A stretch of DNA of 64,000 bases from Bacillus tianshenii (lineage in GTDB: Bacteria > Bacillota > Bacilli > Bacillales > Bacillaceae_N), in NCBI GenBank assembly GCA_020524525.2, contig CP129018.1, forward strand, positions 1-64,000. Reading direction: 5' to 3'. Position numbers and translations under genes: made by a program. Shown here one piece after another: positions 7,309 to 15,371 of the stretch (position 1 is the first letter of the stretch; each line of letters begins with the position of its first letter). The notes beneath the pieces were generated by a model that ran no database searches, was not told the DNA's origin, and saw only the letters and a list, made by a program, of their open reading frames with translations.

Positions 7309-9685
7309 AGTCTGAAAATCGATAGCTATTTTTTCCTTCACGTTTTACTTCATATAAAGCTTTGTCAGCGTTAAATAACAATTGCTCGAGCGTCTTTCCG
7401 TGCTGTGGATATAAAGCCATTCCAATGCTTGAAGTTGTATGGAAGGAATGGTGTTTAATGCACCATTTATCTTGAAGGGCAGAATGAACTCGATTAGCGA
7501 TGCTCGTAATCTCCTGGCTGTCCTGAATTTTATTTAGTAAAATGACAAATTCATCGCCGCCTATTCTAAATACAATATCTTCATCCCGTATTGATTGTTG
7601 AAGACGATGACTGAACTTTACTAAAAATTGATCACCTACCTCATGACCATACGTATCATTTATCCGTTTGAAATTATCGCAGTCTAAGAATAAGAGACCA
7701 AACGTTTTCCGCTCATTAGCATCTGTATATTGGATGGCTTCTTTTACCTTTTCCTTAAGCATTGTTCTATTGGGAAGGCCTGTTAATTGGTCATGAAAAG
7801 CTTGAAACTTAAGTTCTTCTTCATATCTTTTTCGTTTTGTAATAATCCGCCCAATTGTAATAATTCTGTCAATCGATCCATTTTTATTATGAACGGGGCT
7901 GCTTTTACATTCTACCCATACTGGCTTTCCTTGAGAATTTACGTAACGAAATTCATTTGTATAAATCTTTTCCTCTTTTATTTGGAGGGCACATGAATGT
8001 TTCAGCTTTTGTTTATCTGCTTCAAATATGTGATAAGAGAAATGCTTGCCGACGATTTCATTGGTAGGAATCCCTAATGATTCCTTATACGATGGGGAAG
8101 CATAGGTGACAATGCCCCTTGTATTCATTATTGTAATTAAGTCTGAAGAAGACTCAGTTATAATACGATATTTCTTTTCACTTTGTCTTAATTCTTCCTC
8201 GATAACTTTGCGGTCCGTAATGTCTGTTCGAATTGAAATATAGTGTGTGATTTCTCCTTTTGTATTCAGTAAAGGAACGATGGTTGTGTGCACCCAGTAA
8301 AAGCTTCCATCTTTTGCTTTGTTTTTTATTTCATTTCGCCATACTTCTCCACTCCGTATTGTCTTCCACATTTCTTCAAAAAATTCCTTAGAATGATGGC
8401 CAGAGTTAATAATACGGTGCGTCTGTCCAATCAATTCCTCTTTTTTATATTGGGAAATAGTGGAGAACATCTCATTCACATGAGTAATAACCCCGTATTT
8501 GTCTGTGATAGCTAAGATTGAGGATTCATCAATGGCGTATTTAATATTTTCTAATTCTTTTAAGGTCTTTTCTAATTCTATCTCTGCTAATGTTTCTTTG
8601 GTGATATCTTGGGCGATGCCGTACACCCCAATGATTTTCCCTTTTACGATAACCGGAACATTTGTAATCCGGGCATAAAGGGTAGTGCCGCTTTTATGCA
8701 TAAGTCTTATTTCGTAATTCGTAGCTTTATCTTCTAAGACTTTTTTGAAATAAGAAGAAATATTGTCTTGGTCGCTTTCGTGGATAAAGTCACTATAGTG
8801 TCTGTGGATAATTTCTTGATAAGAATATCCAGACAAATGTTCACAGGCTGTATTTGCTTTTATAATATGACCTTGTAAATCTAACAAGTAAATCGCATTA
8901 TTATTATATTTGAAAAGTGATTGATATTCTTCATTGCTTTCTGCTAGTTCATTTTCTAATTGTTTTATGTGCCCGATATCTCGATAGATTAATGTATAGG
9001 CTATAAAGTTTTGCTTTCGATCAAGAATAGGAGAGTAGCTAACAGATACCGGGAAAACTTCACCATTCTTCTTCATTCGCAATGTTTCATAGGATGGGAT
9101 TTTTATACCTTTCTTTACCTTCTGGATGATGGTATCTAATTCTGTTAGTAGTGGGGCAGGTGTCATTTGGATGTCTTTTCTGGAGATTCCTATGACTTCA
9201 TTTGCCTTCCAGCCAAACATATTTTCGAATGATTCACTTACTTTTACGATTTGATCATTTTTATCCAGAATAAGAGTAGCATCTGCGGTATGAGCGAGAA
9301 ATGCTTCTAAGAAATGATTGCTATTCTTTAATTCATAATCAGCTGCTGATAGTTTTGTAACCGACAATAGATATTTTTTATTATTTTCAAAGATCGGCGT
9401 AATGGTTGTTTTTGCAAAAATGTTTGTTCTTTCATAAATAGTTTCATCTTTGAAGGTAAGCGGTCTTCCTGTATGTATTGCTTCGTTATATTTCTCGTGT
9501 AGGTGAGTAATATATTCCTGTGGGATAATATTATTTTGAGGTAGGTGTGAGTCAGGCGCACCAAATACCGTGGCTGCAGACTGGTTTATATATTGAAGCT
9601 TCAATTCTGTTTCTGTTGCTTCTATTAAAATCACAATATCTTTTGTTGAATCAAAATATGATTTGAAGATTGCTGCGCTATTCAT
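7307..9685 (-). CDS. multi-PAS diguanylate cyclase
   Basis: Cytosolic sensor enzyme of 792 aa making cyclic di-GMP from GTP. About five PAS/PAC units can be read: a weak one at 1-115, then roughly 125-240, 250-365, 370-495 and 505-620. The C-terminal GGDEF domain (about 625-790) begins DQLTGLPNRTMLKEKV and has an intact RIGGDEFVILL active site. A product-binding I-site (RDED, five residues before GGDEF) suggests feedback inhibition. No membrane segment or signal peptide is seen, so ligand or redox sensing is expected in the cytoplasm. The start ATG at 9685 follows GGGGGGA. It converges on the HD hydrolase at a shared terminator. The signals sensed by the PAS units are unknown. Confidence 0.93.
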   Translation of the reverse strand: MNSAAIFKSYFDSTKDIVILIEATETELKLQYINQSAATVFGAPDSHLPQNNIIPQEYITHLHEKYNEAIHTGRPLTFKDETIYERTNIFAKTTITPIFENNKKYLLSVTKLSAADYELKNSNHFLEAFLAHTADATLILDKNDQIVKVSESFENMFGWKANEVIGISRKDIQMTPAPLLTELDTIIQKVKKGIKIPSYETLRMKKNGEVFPVSVSYSPILDRKQNFIAYTLIYRDIGHIKQLENELAESNEEYQSLFKYNNNAIYLLDLQGHIIKANTACEHLSGYSYQEIIHRHYSDFIHESDQDNISSYFKKVLEDKATNYEIRLMHKSGTTLYARITNVPVIVKGKIIGVYGIAQDITKETLAEIELEKTLKELENIKYAIDESSILAITDKYGVITHVNEMFSTISQYKKEELIGQTHRIINSGHHSKEFFEEMWKTIRSGEVWRNEIKNKAKDGSFYWVHTTIVPLLNTKGEITHYISIRTDITDRKVIEEELRQSEKKYRIITESSSDLITIMNTRGIVTYASPSYKESLGIPTNEIVGKHFSYHIFEADKQKLKHSCALQIKEEKIYTNEFRYVNSQGKPVWVECKSSPVHNKNGSIDRIITIGRIITKRKRYEEELKFQAFHDQLTGLPNRTMLKEKVKEAIQYTDANERKTFGLLFLDCDNFKRINDTYGHEVGDQFLVKFSHRLQQSIRDEDIVFRIGGDEFVILLNKIQDSQEITSIANRVHSALQDKWCIKHHSFHTTSSIGMALYPQHGKTLEQLLFNADKALYEVKREGKNSYRFSD

Positions 9686-9742
9686 AGAAATCCCCCCTAC
9701 AGATCAGTTTATAAAGTTTTTATGAAAAAATACCGGTGTCCT

Positions 9743-9757
9743 GCCTTAAATTAAGGC
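9743..9757. promoter_or_regulatory. 15-bp palindrome in the promoter region of the diguanylate cyclase gene
   Basis: GCCTTAAATTAAGGC is a near-perfect palindrome about 60 bp upstream of the PAS-GGDEF start, in a 163-bp gap with no gene. It lacks a T-run on either side, so an operator is more likely than a terminator. Confidence 0.35.
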
Positions 9758-9848
9758 CTTGAATAGTACAATCTAATTATAGATTCACTAAAATAAACCT
9801 AATTAAACCGACGTAAGAATGAATTTTAATAATATTAAGTGGAGGAAA

Positions 9849-9876
9849 TAAAAAAGTCAGCCTGTTGGGCTGACTT
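9849..9876 (-). terminator. terminator of the ABC-F / small-protein unit
   Basis: On the minus strand AAGTCAGCC, a 4-nt loop and GGCTGACTT are followed by a TTTTTTATTT run, immediately after the small gene's stop. Confidence 0.88.
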
Positions 9877-10108
9877 AAGACTGATCATTTTTAAATTGTT
9901 GAAAGGCTGTATCATAAGCTTTTCTTCTTGCTTCAATTTCTTCCGGACTCAGTTGCTCTATATTAATAAGAAATTGTTTCTGACCTAGTGAATAGATGCT
10001 TTCTAGGTCTTTTTCTTCTTTAATATGAAAAGCTTCACTATTACGGTTCAACATTTCAAACCCGCGAATATAGCCTTGTACTAAACGGTTGAATTCCTTT
10101 TCGTTCAA
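9875..10108 (-). CDS. small conserved-looking protein of unknown function, TTG start
   Basis: A 77-residue, acidic, probably all-helical soluble protein with no recognised domain. It begins LNEKEFNRLVQGYIRGFEML and ends DTAFQQFKNDQS. The frame can be extended to 10156, but the only good ribosome binding site (AGGGGG, 7 nt before TTG at 10108) supports the TTG start. It begins 11 nt after the stop of the ABC-F gene and is followed directly by a terminator, so the two are co-transcribed. A link to ribosome-associated functions is only suggested by this coupling. It has no signal peptide or membrane segment. Confidence 0.65.
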   Translation of the reverse strand: MNEKEFNRLVQGYIRGFEMLNRNSEAFHIKEEKDLESIYSLGQKQFLINIEQLSPEEIEARRKAYDTAFQQFKNDQS

Positions 10109-10119
10109 GCTGTTTCCCC

Positions 10120-11673
10120 CTATACAAGCTTCGTCGTCCACGATTCGCAATTCCAAATATCATTGACAACATCATTGTAGAATTCAGGCTCATGGCAAAT
10201 AAGTAGAATGCTTCCTTTATAATCTTGTAGCGCACGCTTTAGTTCTTCTTTCGCATCGACGTCAAGATGGTTTGTCGGCTCATCTAATACAAGCAGATTT
10301 GTTTCATTGTTAATCAGTTTTGCAAGGCGTACTTTTGCCTTTTCGCCTCCGCTCAAAACAGTCACTTTACTTTCAATATGTTTTGTTGTTAAGCCGCATT
10401 TCGCAAGAGCTGCCCGCACTTCATATTGACTGAAATGAGGGAATTCGTTCCAAAATTCTTCGATACATGTGTTGTTTCCATACTTCGCTTCTTGTTCAAA
10501 GTAGCCGATGTGTAAGTAATCACCGCGTTCAACTGAACCTTCAATTGGTGCGTTTTCACCTAAGAGGCTTTTTAGTAAAGTTGTTTTACCAATCCCATTC
10601 GCCCCTACGATCCCGATTTTCTGTCCGCGTTCCATTCGTAAGTTTAGCGGCTTTGAAAGAGGGGTGTCATAGCCGATGACAAGGTCTTTTGTTTCAAAAA
10701 TATTTTTACTTGCAGCTCTTGCTGCTTTAAATCTAAATTCAGGCTTTGGTTTTTCACCTGCCAGTTCAATGACTTCCATCTTGTCGAGCTTCTTCTGACG
10801 TGACATTGCCATGTTACGAGTGGCAACTCGGGCTTTATTACGTGCAACGAAATCCTTCAATTCAGCGATTTCCTGTTGCTGCTTCTTATAAGCGGCCTCT
10901 AGCTGCTGCTTTTTCATTTCATATACACGCATAAAATCATCGTAGTCGCCAGCGTAGCGATTCAATTCTTGATTTTCCATATGATAAATTAAGTTAATGA
11001 CACTGTTTAAGAATGGAATATCATGTGAAATAAGGATAAAGGCATTTTCGTATTCCTGTAGGTAGCGTTTAAGCCATTCAATATGCTGTTCATCCAAGTA
11101 GTTTGTCGGCTCGTCCAACAGAAGGATATCAGGCTTTTCAAGCAAAAGCTTGGCCAGCAAGACTTTCGTTCGTTGACCGCCGCTCAAATCTTCGACATCA
11201 CGTTCTAAGCCGATATCATCAAGTCCAAGCCCGCGTGCAATTTCCTCAACCTTTGCATCAATTGTGTAAAAATCATTGTTTGTAAGTAAGTCTTGAATTG
11301 TACCTACTTCTTCAAGTAATTTTTCAAGTTCTTCAGGGCTTGCTTCACCCATCTTTTCATACATCTGATTCATTTCTGCTTCTAGGTCAAAAAGATATTG
11401 GAAGGCACCTTTAAGAGCTTCGCGCATCGTCATGCCTTTTTCTAAAACTGTGTGCTGGTCAAGATAGCCGACTCGGACATTTTTCGCCCAATCAACTTTC
11501 CCTTCGTCAGGTTCAAGCTTACGTGTAATAATATTCATGAAAGTAGACTTACCTTCACCATTTGCTCCAATTAAGCCGATATGTTCACCCTTTAAGAGAC
11601 GAAATGAAACATCATTGAAAATAGCTCGATCTCCAAAGCCGTGGCTTAAGTTTTTTACTGTAAGAATGCTCAT
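10120..11673 (-). CDS. ABC-F family ATPase
   Basis: Soluble protein of 517 aa with two ABC ATPase domains and no membrane segments, the layout of ABC-F translation factors that act at the ribosomal E site. Domain 1 has Walker A GANGEGKST, signature LSGGQRTKV and Walker B ILLLDEPTNYLD. The linker near residues 240-320 is long, charged and helical (MKKQQLEAAYKKQQQEIAEL), like the P-site tRNA interaction motif. Domain 2 has GANGIGKTT, LSGGEKAKV and LVLDEPTNHLD. It resembles the YbiT/YkpA branch, though paralogue assignment is uncertain, and antibiotic resistance should not be assumed. The start ATG at 11673 has AAGGTG 9 nt upstream. A small unknown gene follows in the same transcript. Confidence 0.9.
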   Translation of the reverse strand: MSILTVKNLSHGFGDRAIFNDVSFRLLKGEHIGLIGANGEGKSTFMNIITRKLEPDEGKVDWAKNVRVGYLDQHTVLEKGMTMREALKGAFQYLFDLEAEMNQMYEKMGEASPEELEKLLEEVGTIQDLLTNNDFYTIDAKVEEIARGLGLDDIGLERDVEDLSGGQRTKVLLAKLLLEKPDILLLDEPTNYLDEQHIEWLKRYLQEYENAFILISHDIPFLNSVINLIYHMENQELNRYAGDYDDFMRVYEMKKQQLEAAYKKQQQEIAELKDFVARNKARVATRNMAMSRQKKLDKMEVIELAGEKPKPEFRFKAARAASKNIFETKDLVIGYDTPLSKPLNLRMERGQKIGIVGANGIGKTTLLKSLLGENAPIEGSVERGDYLHIGYFEQEAKYGNNTCIEEFWNEFPHFSQYEVRAALAKCGLTTKHIESKVTVLSGGEKAKVRLAKLINNETNLLVLDEPTNHLDVDAKEELKRALQDYKGSILLICHEPEFYNDVVNDIWNCESWTTKLV

Positions 11674-11827
11674 CTATATACACCTTTTCTTTTGAATGTT
11701 AAGTTACCAACTTTGATTATAACGAAAGTCAGGTCACGTTTCATATGAAATTCATAAAAAATCAATACAATTTTTGTATGCGATGTATTAAAGTAATGGT
11801 ATGAATTGACTAATAGGGGTGATGGGG

Positions 11828-13798
11828 ATGAAAGGGCTAATGATGAAATGGTTATTCTTCGTTCTAATAGCAGGTTTTGTACTGATGCCGTTTAACGCAC
11901 AGGCTGCTAGTGATTGGGAGCATTATAAGCGGGGAGAAGAGCTTCTGCAAACTGGTAGGTTGAATGAAGCGATTAAAGAGCTGGAGAAAGCGGCTTCCAT
12001 TTCGGCTAAAGCGAGTACACTGCGTAAATTAGCAGAAGTATACGAGGCGAATGGCCAATATCAACAGGCTGCAAAGACGTATTACCGCGAAGCGGCTGTA
12101 CATAAGAAGCTTGGCGCAGAGAATACGTATTTAGCGACCAAAAATAAAGCAGACGCATTAAATAGTGAAATTGAGCTATTTATTGAGGAAATGACAACAG
12201 CAAAACGAACAAATCTAGCGAAGTTTGAACCGACAAACGGCATGTATGTCGGTGCTTATGTTGAGCAAGACGGTGTAGCAAAGCAGCAAGGAAACAAATT
12301 TCAAAATTTTAATCGAGCAACAGGTAAAGAGCATGCGATTTTCTTTAACTACCATAGATACGGGACACCATTTCCTTCTGGGTGGGTTGCTCAAGTGAAA
12401 GAAGCAGGAGGAGCAGTTCAGCTGGCACTTGAGCCAAATAACGGCTTAGCAGAGGTGCAGGATAATCAGTATTTACGCGAATTTGCACGGGATGCGAAAG
12501 CTTCTGGTGTTCCTGTTTTCTTGCGATTTGCATCAGAAATGAATGGGGATTGGGTGAAGTGGCATCCGAACCCACAAGAATACATTCAGAAGTTTCGTCT
12601 TGTTTCAAAGGTAATGAAGGAAGAAGCACCAAATGTAGCGATGGTATGGGTACCAAACAGTGTACCACAGCATAATATTCATACGTATTATCCAGGTGAT
12701 CAATGGGTGGACTGGGTTGGCATGAATCTCTATAGCGTTCCTTATTTCAACGGAAACGCTAATCAGCCGGCTGATCATGTGAACCCGCTTGATTTTCTTG
12801 ATACTGTGTACAATACGTATGCTTCCCGAAAGCCGATGATGATTGGAGAATTTGCGGCCAGTCATTTTACTAGTGTGGCCAATAAAGATGTTTCCAAGTT
12901 TGGTATAACAAAGATGCATTTATTTTATGAAGGAATGAAGATGAAATATCCACGTGTGAAGGCGGTACATTGGTTCAGTGTGGATACATTAACAGCCAAA
13001 TATGTAAGTGAAGCACGTCGATTTAACAACTTCTGCTTAACAGCTAACAGTAAGTTTCTTGCTGAGTATAAGAAGATTGTCAATGACGCTTACTACTTAT
13101 CTGACGTTGTAAATGGCCCAAGTGCAGAGCAGGAGCCGGAAAAGTCGATGAATGTCATGAAGTTAGATGGTGCAGTCGTTCGTCAATCCATGAATGGTAT
13201 TGGCTTTGTGAAATCCTATGATCCTTACATTAGTAAAGTCATCTACAAGTTAAACGGTCGTTATTTGTCAGAGGCAACACAATATCCGTTTGCTTTTGTG
13301 TTAAATGCTGATCAATTGAAAAGTGGAAAGAACCAATTAGAGGCGATTGCTTATGATTCAAAAGGACGGACAGCTGTAAGGAAGGTGTCCAGCTTCACAA
13401 AAGGAGTAACAATTGGCAGCTTGAAAGCAAATCAAATAAAACTGTTTGTGAATGAGCCAAATGCATATACAGCAGGTGGAACGCATAAGCTCCTCGCTGC
13501 GCCTTATGTGCAAAATAAACGGACCTATGTCCCGCTGCGTTTTATCATTGAAAACTTTGGGGCAACCGTTGAGTGGGAGAAGAAAACAGAACAGATTACG
13601 ATAAAAGATGAGCAACGTACGCTCATTTTTACAGTAAACTCTAAGAAAGTTATTAATAATGGCGCTCAAACGTCCATTGATGCACCTCCAATGATTAAAA
13701 ATGGCACAACCTTTGTTCCACTTCGTGTGATCAGTGAGTTGTTAGGTGCAAAAGTTGAATATCACTCAAATGATAAAAGTCTTGATATTTTTAAATAA
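11828..13798 (+). CDS. secreted TPR / GH26-like glycosidase / CuAO-N wall-domain protein
   Basis: Exported protein of 656 aa. A signal peptide (MKGLMMKWLFFVLIAGFVLM, then AQA) precedes a TPR-like region (about residues 30-110, GEELLQTGRLNEAIKELEKA). The middle (about 125-410) resembles family 26 beta-mannanase-type hydrolases: FLRFASEMNGDWVKW fits the acid/base motif and MMIGEFAAS the nucleophile motif. The C-terminal 120 residues are a copper-amine-oxidase N-terminal-like domain (YVPLRFIIENFGATVEW, then FVPLRVISELLGAKVEY), a common Bacillaceae surface module. ATG at 11828 is chosen because AGGGG lies 8 nt before it and the signal peptide then starts cleanly. The polysaccharide substrate is unknown. 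A monocistronic unit with its own terminator. Confidence 0.82.
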   Translation: MKGLMMKWLFFVLIAGFVLMPFNAQAASDWEHYKRGEELLQTGRLNEAIKELEKAASISAKASTLRKLAEVYEANGQYQQAAKTYYREAAVHKKLGAENTYLATKNKADALNSEIELFIEEMTTAKRTNLAKFEPTNGMYVGAYVEQDGVAKQQGNKFQNFNRATGKEHAIFFNYHRYGTPFPSGWVAQVKEAGGAVQLALEPNNGLAEVQDNQYLREFARDAKASGVPVFLRFASEMNGDWVKWHPNPQEYIQKFRLVSKVMKEEAPNVAMVWVPNSVPQHNIHTYYPGDQWVDWVGMNLYSVPYFNGNANQPADHVNPLDFLDTVYNTYASRKPMMIGEFAASHFTSVANKDVSKFGITKMHLFYEGMKMKYPRVKAVHWFSVDTLTAKYVSEARRFNNFCLTANSKFLAEYKKIVNDAYYLSDVVNGPSAEQEPEKSMNVMKLDGAVVRQSMNGIGFVKSYDPYISKVIYKLNGRYLSEATQYPFAFVLNADQLKSGKNQLEAIAYDSKGRTAVRKVSSFTKGVTIGSLKANQIKLFVNEPNAYTAGGTHKLLAAPYVQNKRTYVPLRFIIENFGATVEWEKKTEQITIKDEQRTLIFTVNSKKVINNGAQTSIDAPPMIKNGTTFVPLRVISELLGAKVEYHSNDKSLDIFK

Positions 13799-13806
13799 TC
13801 ATGTTC

Positions 13807-13838
13807 AAAGCCAGCAGATCTGCTGGCTTTGTGTTTTT
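13807..13838 (+). terminator. terminator after the GH26-like gene
   Basis: A perfect 24-base palindrome at 13807-13830 (arms AAAGCCAGCAGA) followed by GTGTTTTT. Confidence 0.9.
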
Positions 13839-13908
13839 GGATGAAAGAGCCTATTTGACAGATTATTAAGAATTCATTACCTTTATGAAAAAGAGAGGGT
13901 GAAGCATC

Positions 13909-14679
13909 GTGATTAAACAACAACGTACACCGAAAGAACAGCGCCTTCGATTTCGTGAAAATCAAGACGCCATAACAACATCAGGTCTCTGTGATGGGTA
14001 TCTTCAAACTAATATGATTATACTTCCAGTAGAGTATGCATTTGAATTCTTATTATTTTGCCACCGCAACCCAGTGCCATGCCCTGTAGTAGATGTGCTT
14101 GAGCAAGGAGTATTTAATCCGAGCATAGCGGAGGCTGATATACGAACTGATTTACCGAAATACCGCATTTATCAGCACGGCAAGCTTGTGAATGAAGTAT
14201 TGGATATAAAAGAAGTATGGCGTGATGATTTCGTTACATTTCTACTCGGCTGCAGCTTTACATTTGAAAAAGCATTAAATGAAGCTGGGATTCGTTTATT
14301 GCATCAAGAGATGAATAAAGTGGTGCCGATGTATCAGACGAATATTAATTGTGAAAGTGCAGGCAGGTTTGAAGGCTCAATGGTTGTCAGTATGCGTGCA
14401 TTGAAGAAAGAGGAAGTACAGCAAGCAATTGAGATTACAGAGAAGTTTCCTAATGCCCACGGCGGTCCCGTACATATTGGTAATCCAGCTGAAATTGGGA
14501 TTGAAGATATAACATCTCCAGACTATGGAGAATACACGCCGTTTTCAGACGAAGAGAGAGTTCCTGTCTTTTGGGCATGTGGGGTGACGCCGCAATATGT
14601 TGGTCTTGAAGCCAAACCATCAATCATGGTCACCCACTCTCCTGGTCACATGCTGATTACAGACGTCGAAGAAAAATAA
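13909..14679 (+). CDS. YcsI-like protein, DUF1445 / D-glutamate cyclase family putative hydro-lyase
   Basis: Soluble 256-aa protein of the DUF1445 family (YcsI in B. subtilis, related to the catalytic part of eukaryotic D-glutamate cyclase, which interconverts D-glutamate and 5-oxo-D-proline). Family segments are TSGLCDGYLQTNMIILP, CPVVDVLEQG, FLLGCSFTFEKAL, the cysteine-containing NINCESAG, NAHGGPVHIGNP and FWACGVTPQY. The GTG start at 13909 has AGAGAGGGTG 7 nt upstream. In B. subtilis ycsI is clustered with 5-oxoprolinase genes; here it lies about 9 kb downstream of pxpBC as a single gene, so a shared pathway is plausible but not shown. A large hairpin element follows its stop. Confidence 0.88.
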   Translation: MIKQQRTPKEQRLRFRENQDAITTSGLCDGYLQTNMIILPVEYAFEFLLFCHRNPVPCPVVDVLEQGVFNPSIAEADIRTDLPKYRIYQHGKLVNEVLDIKEVWRDDFVTFLLGCSFTFEKALNEAGIRLLHQEMNKVVPMYQTNINCESAGRFEGSMVVSMRALKKEEVQQAIEITEKFPNAHGGPVHIGNPAEIGIEDITSPDYGEYTPFSDEERVPVFWACGVTPQYVGLEAKPSIMVTHSPGHMLITDVEEK

Positions 14680-14683
14680 TTAG

Positions 14684-14782
14684 GAAAAAGAAGTCGGCAG
14701 TGGGGAGACCACTGAAAAGCTGTTCAACTTCTGCAGTGTTAGCACTTTTTAGAGGCCTTGCAGTTGTGCTGACTTCTTTTTC
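14684..14782. other. 99-nt structured element closed by a 16-bp stem
   Basis: GAAAAAGAAGTCGGCA at 14684-14699 pairs with TGCTGACTTCTTTTTC at 14767-14782 (one G-U pair). The enclosed 67 nt holds a second hairpin, CAGTGG-GGAGA-CCACTG (14699-14715), and weaker pairing near 14727-14766. The T-run at the 3' end makes it a possible terminator for ycsI, but it is far larger than needed and could be a small RNA or a mobile miniature element. Confidence 0.5.
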
Positions 14783-14822
14783 GGTTAATTATTGTGTTTT
14801 GGTTGCTCTCATTATATAATCA

Positions 14823-14939
14823 GTTCAAACTTATAAGAGAAAATCAGCAGAGCACGGACAGATCTTTCTTTTTCATGACGAAGGTTATCGTGTATATTAT
14901 TTAGGAAATTGGGTAGGCTTAAATCTAGAGAAAAAATAA
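14823..14939 (+). pseudogene. possible gene remnant, C-terminal fragment
   Basis: An open stretch of 38 codons without a start codon or ribosome binding site. It encodes GQIFLFHDEGYRVYYLGNWV and then GLNLEKK before TAA. The balanced, aromatic-rich composition looks like a protein C-terminus rather than random intergenic sequence. A stop lies just upstream. The parent protein was not recognised, so this is a weak call. Confidence 0.3.
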
Positions 14940-14949
14940 TGCAAAATGA

Positions 14950-14978
14950 TTGACTGTTTTACCAAAAAATAATATGAT
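14950..14978 (+). promoter_or_regulatory. sigma-A promoter of the cold-shock gene
   Basis: The -35 TTGACT (14950-14955), a 17-bp spacer and the -10 TATGAT (14973-14978). The implied transcript starts near 14985 and has a leader of about 180 nt before the csp start, typical for cold-shock mRNAs. Confidence 0.7.
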
Positions 14979-15043
14979 GAATGAGTCCTAAGTGGTCAAA
15001 GGTAAATGAATATTTTGAATATGTGTATCTCCAAAGAAGTCAG

Positions 15044-15108
15044 AAATTCACCTATTATAAAGGGTTATCACTTCCAATGGATACTCTTTATAATGTGTGA
15101 ATTTTTTA
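15044..15108 (+). promoter_or_regulatory. long terminator-like hairpin inside the csp leader
   Basis: An inverted repeat of about 25 bp (AAATTCACCTATTATAAAG pairing with CTTTATAATGTGTGAATTT, one bulge) with a loop near ACTTCCAATG, followed by TTTTTATTTT. It lies between the csp promoter and the start codon, so it could act as an attenuator or temperature-sensitive switch. Alternatively it ends an upstream transcript. Confidence 0.6.
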
Positions 15109-15167
15109 TTTTAGCAAAAATAAATAATGAAGCATGTTAAGTTTAATTTTTTAGGAGGTTTTCGATT

Positions 15168-15371
15168 ATGAAAACTACAGGCAAAGTAAAATGGTTTAAT
15201 GCAGAAAAAGGTTTCGGTTTCATCGAAATCGAAGAAGGAAACGACGTATTCGTTCACTTCTCAGCTATCGAAGGCGAAGGTTTCAAAACTCTTGAAGAAG
15301 GTCAAGACGTTGAATTCGAAATCGTTGAAGGCAACCGTGGACCACAAGCTTCAAACGTTGTAAAACTATAA
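15168..15371 (+). CDS. cold-shock protein (CspA/CspB family)
   Basis: A 67-aa OB-fold RNA chaperone that melts mRNA structure and is usually induced on cold shift. Both RNA-binding motifs are intact: RNP1 KGFGFIEI and RNP2 VFVHFSAI. The N-terminus [10 protein letters not shown] and the end [10 protein letters not shown] are standard. A strong TAGGAGG lies upstream of ATG 15168. The leader of about 180 nt carries a strong hairpin. An IS1182-type element begins 16 nt after the stop, so the natural terminator may be lost and the hairpin just inside the IS (15414-15453) probably ends this transcript. Which csp paralogue it is cannot be decided. Confidence 0.97.
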   Translation: MKTTGKVKWFNAEKGFGFIEIEEGNDVFVHFSAIEGEGFKTLEEGQDVEFEIVEGNRGPQASNVVKL

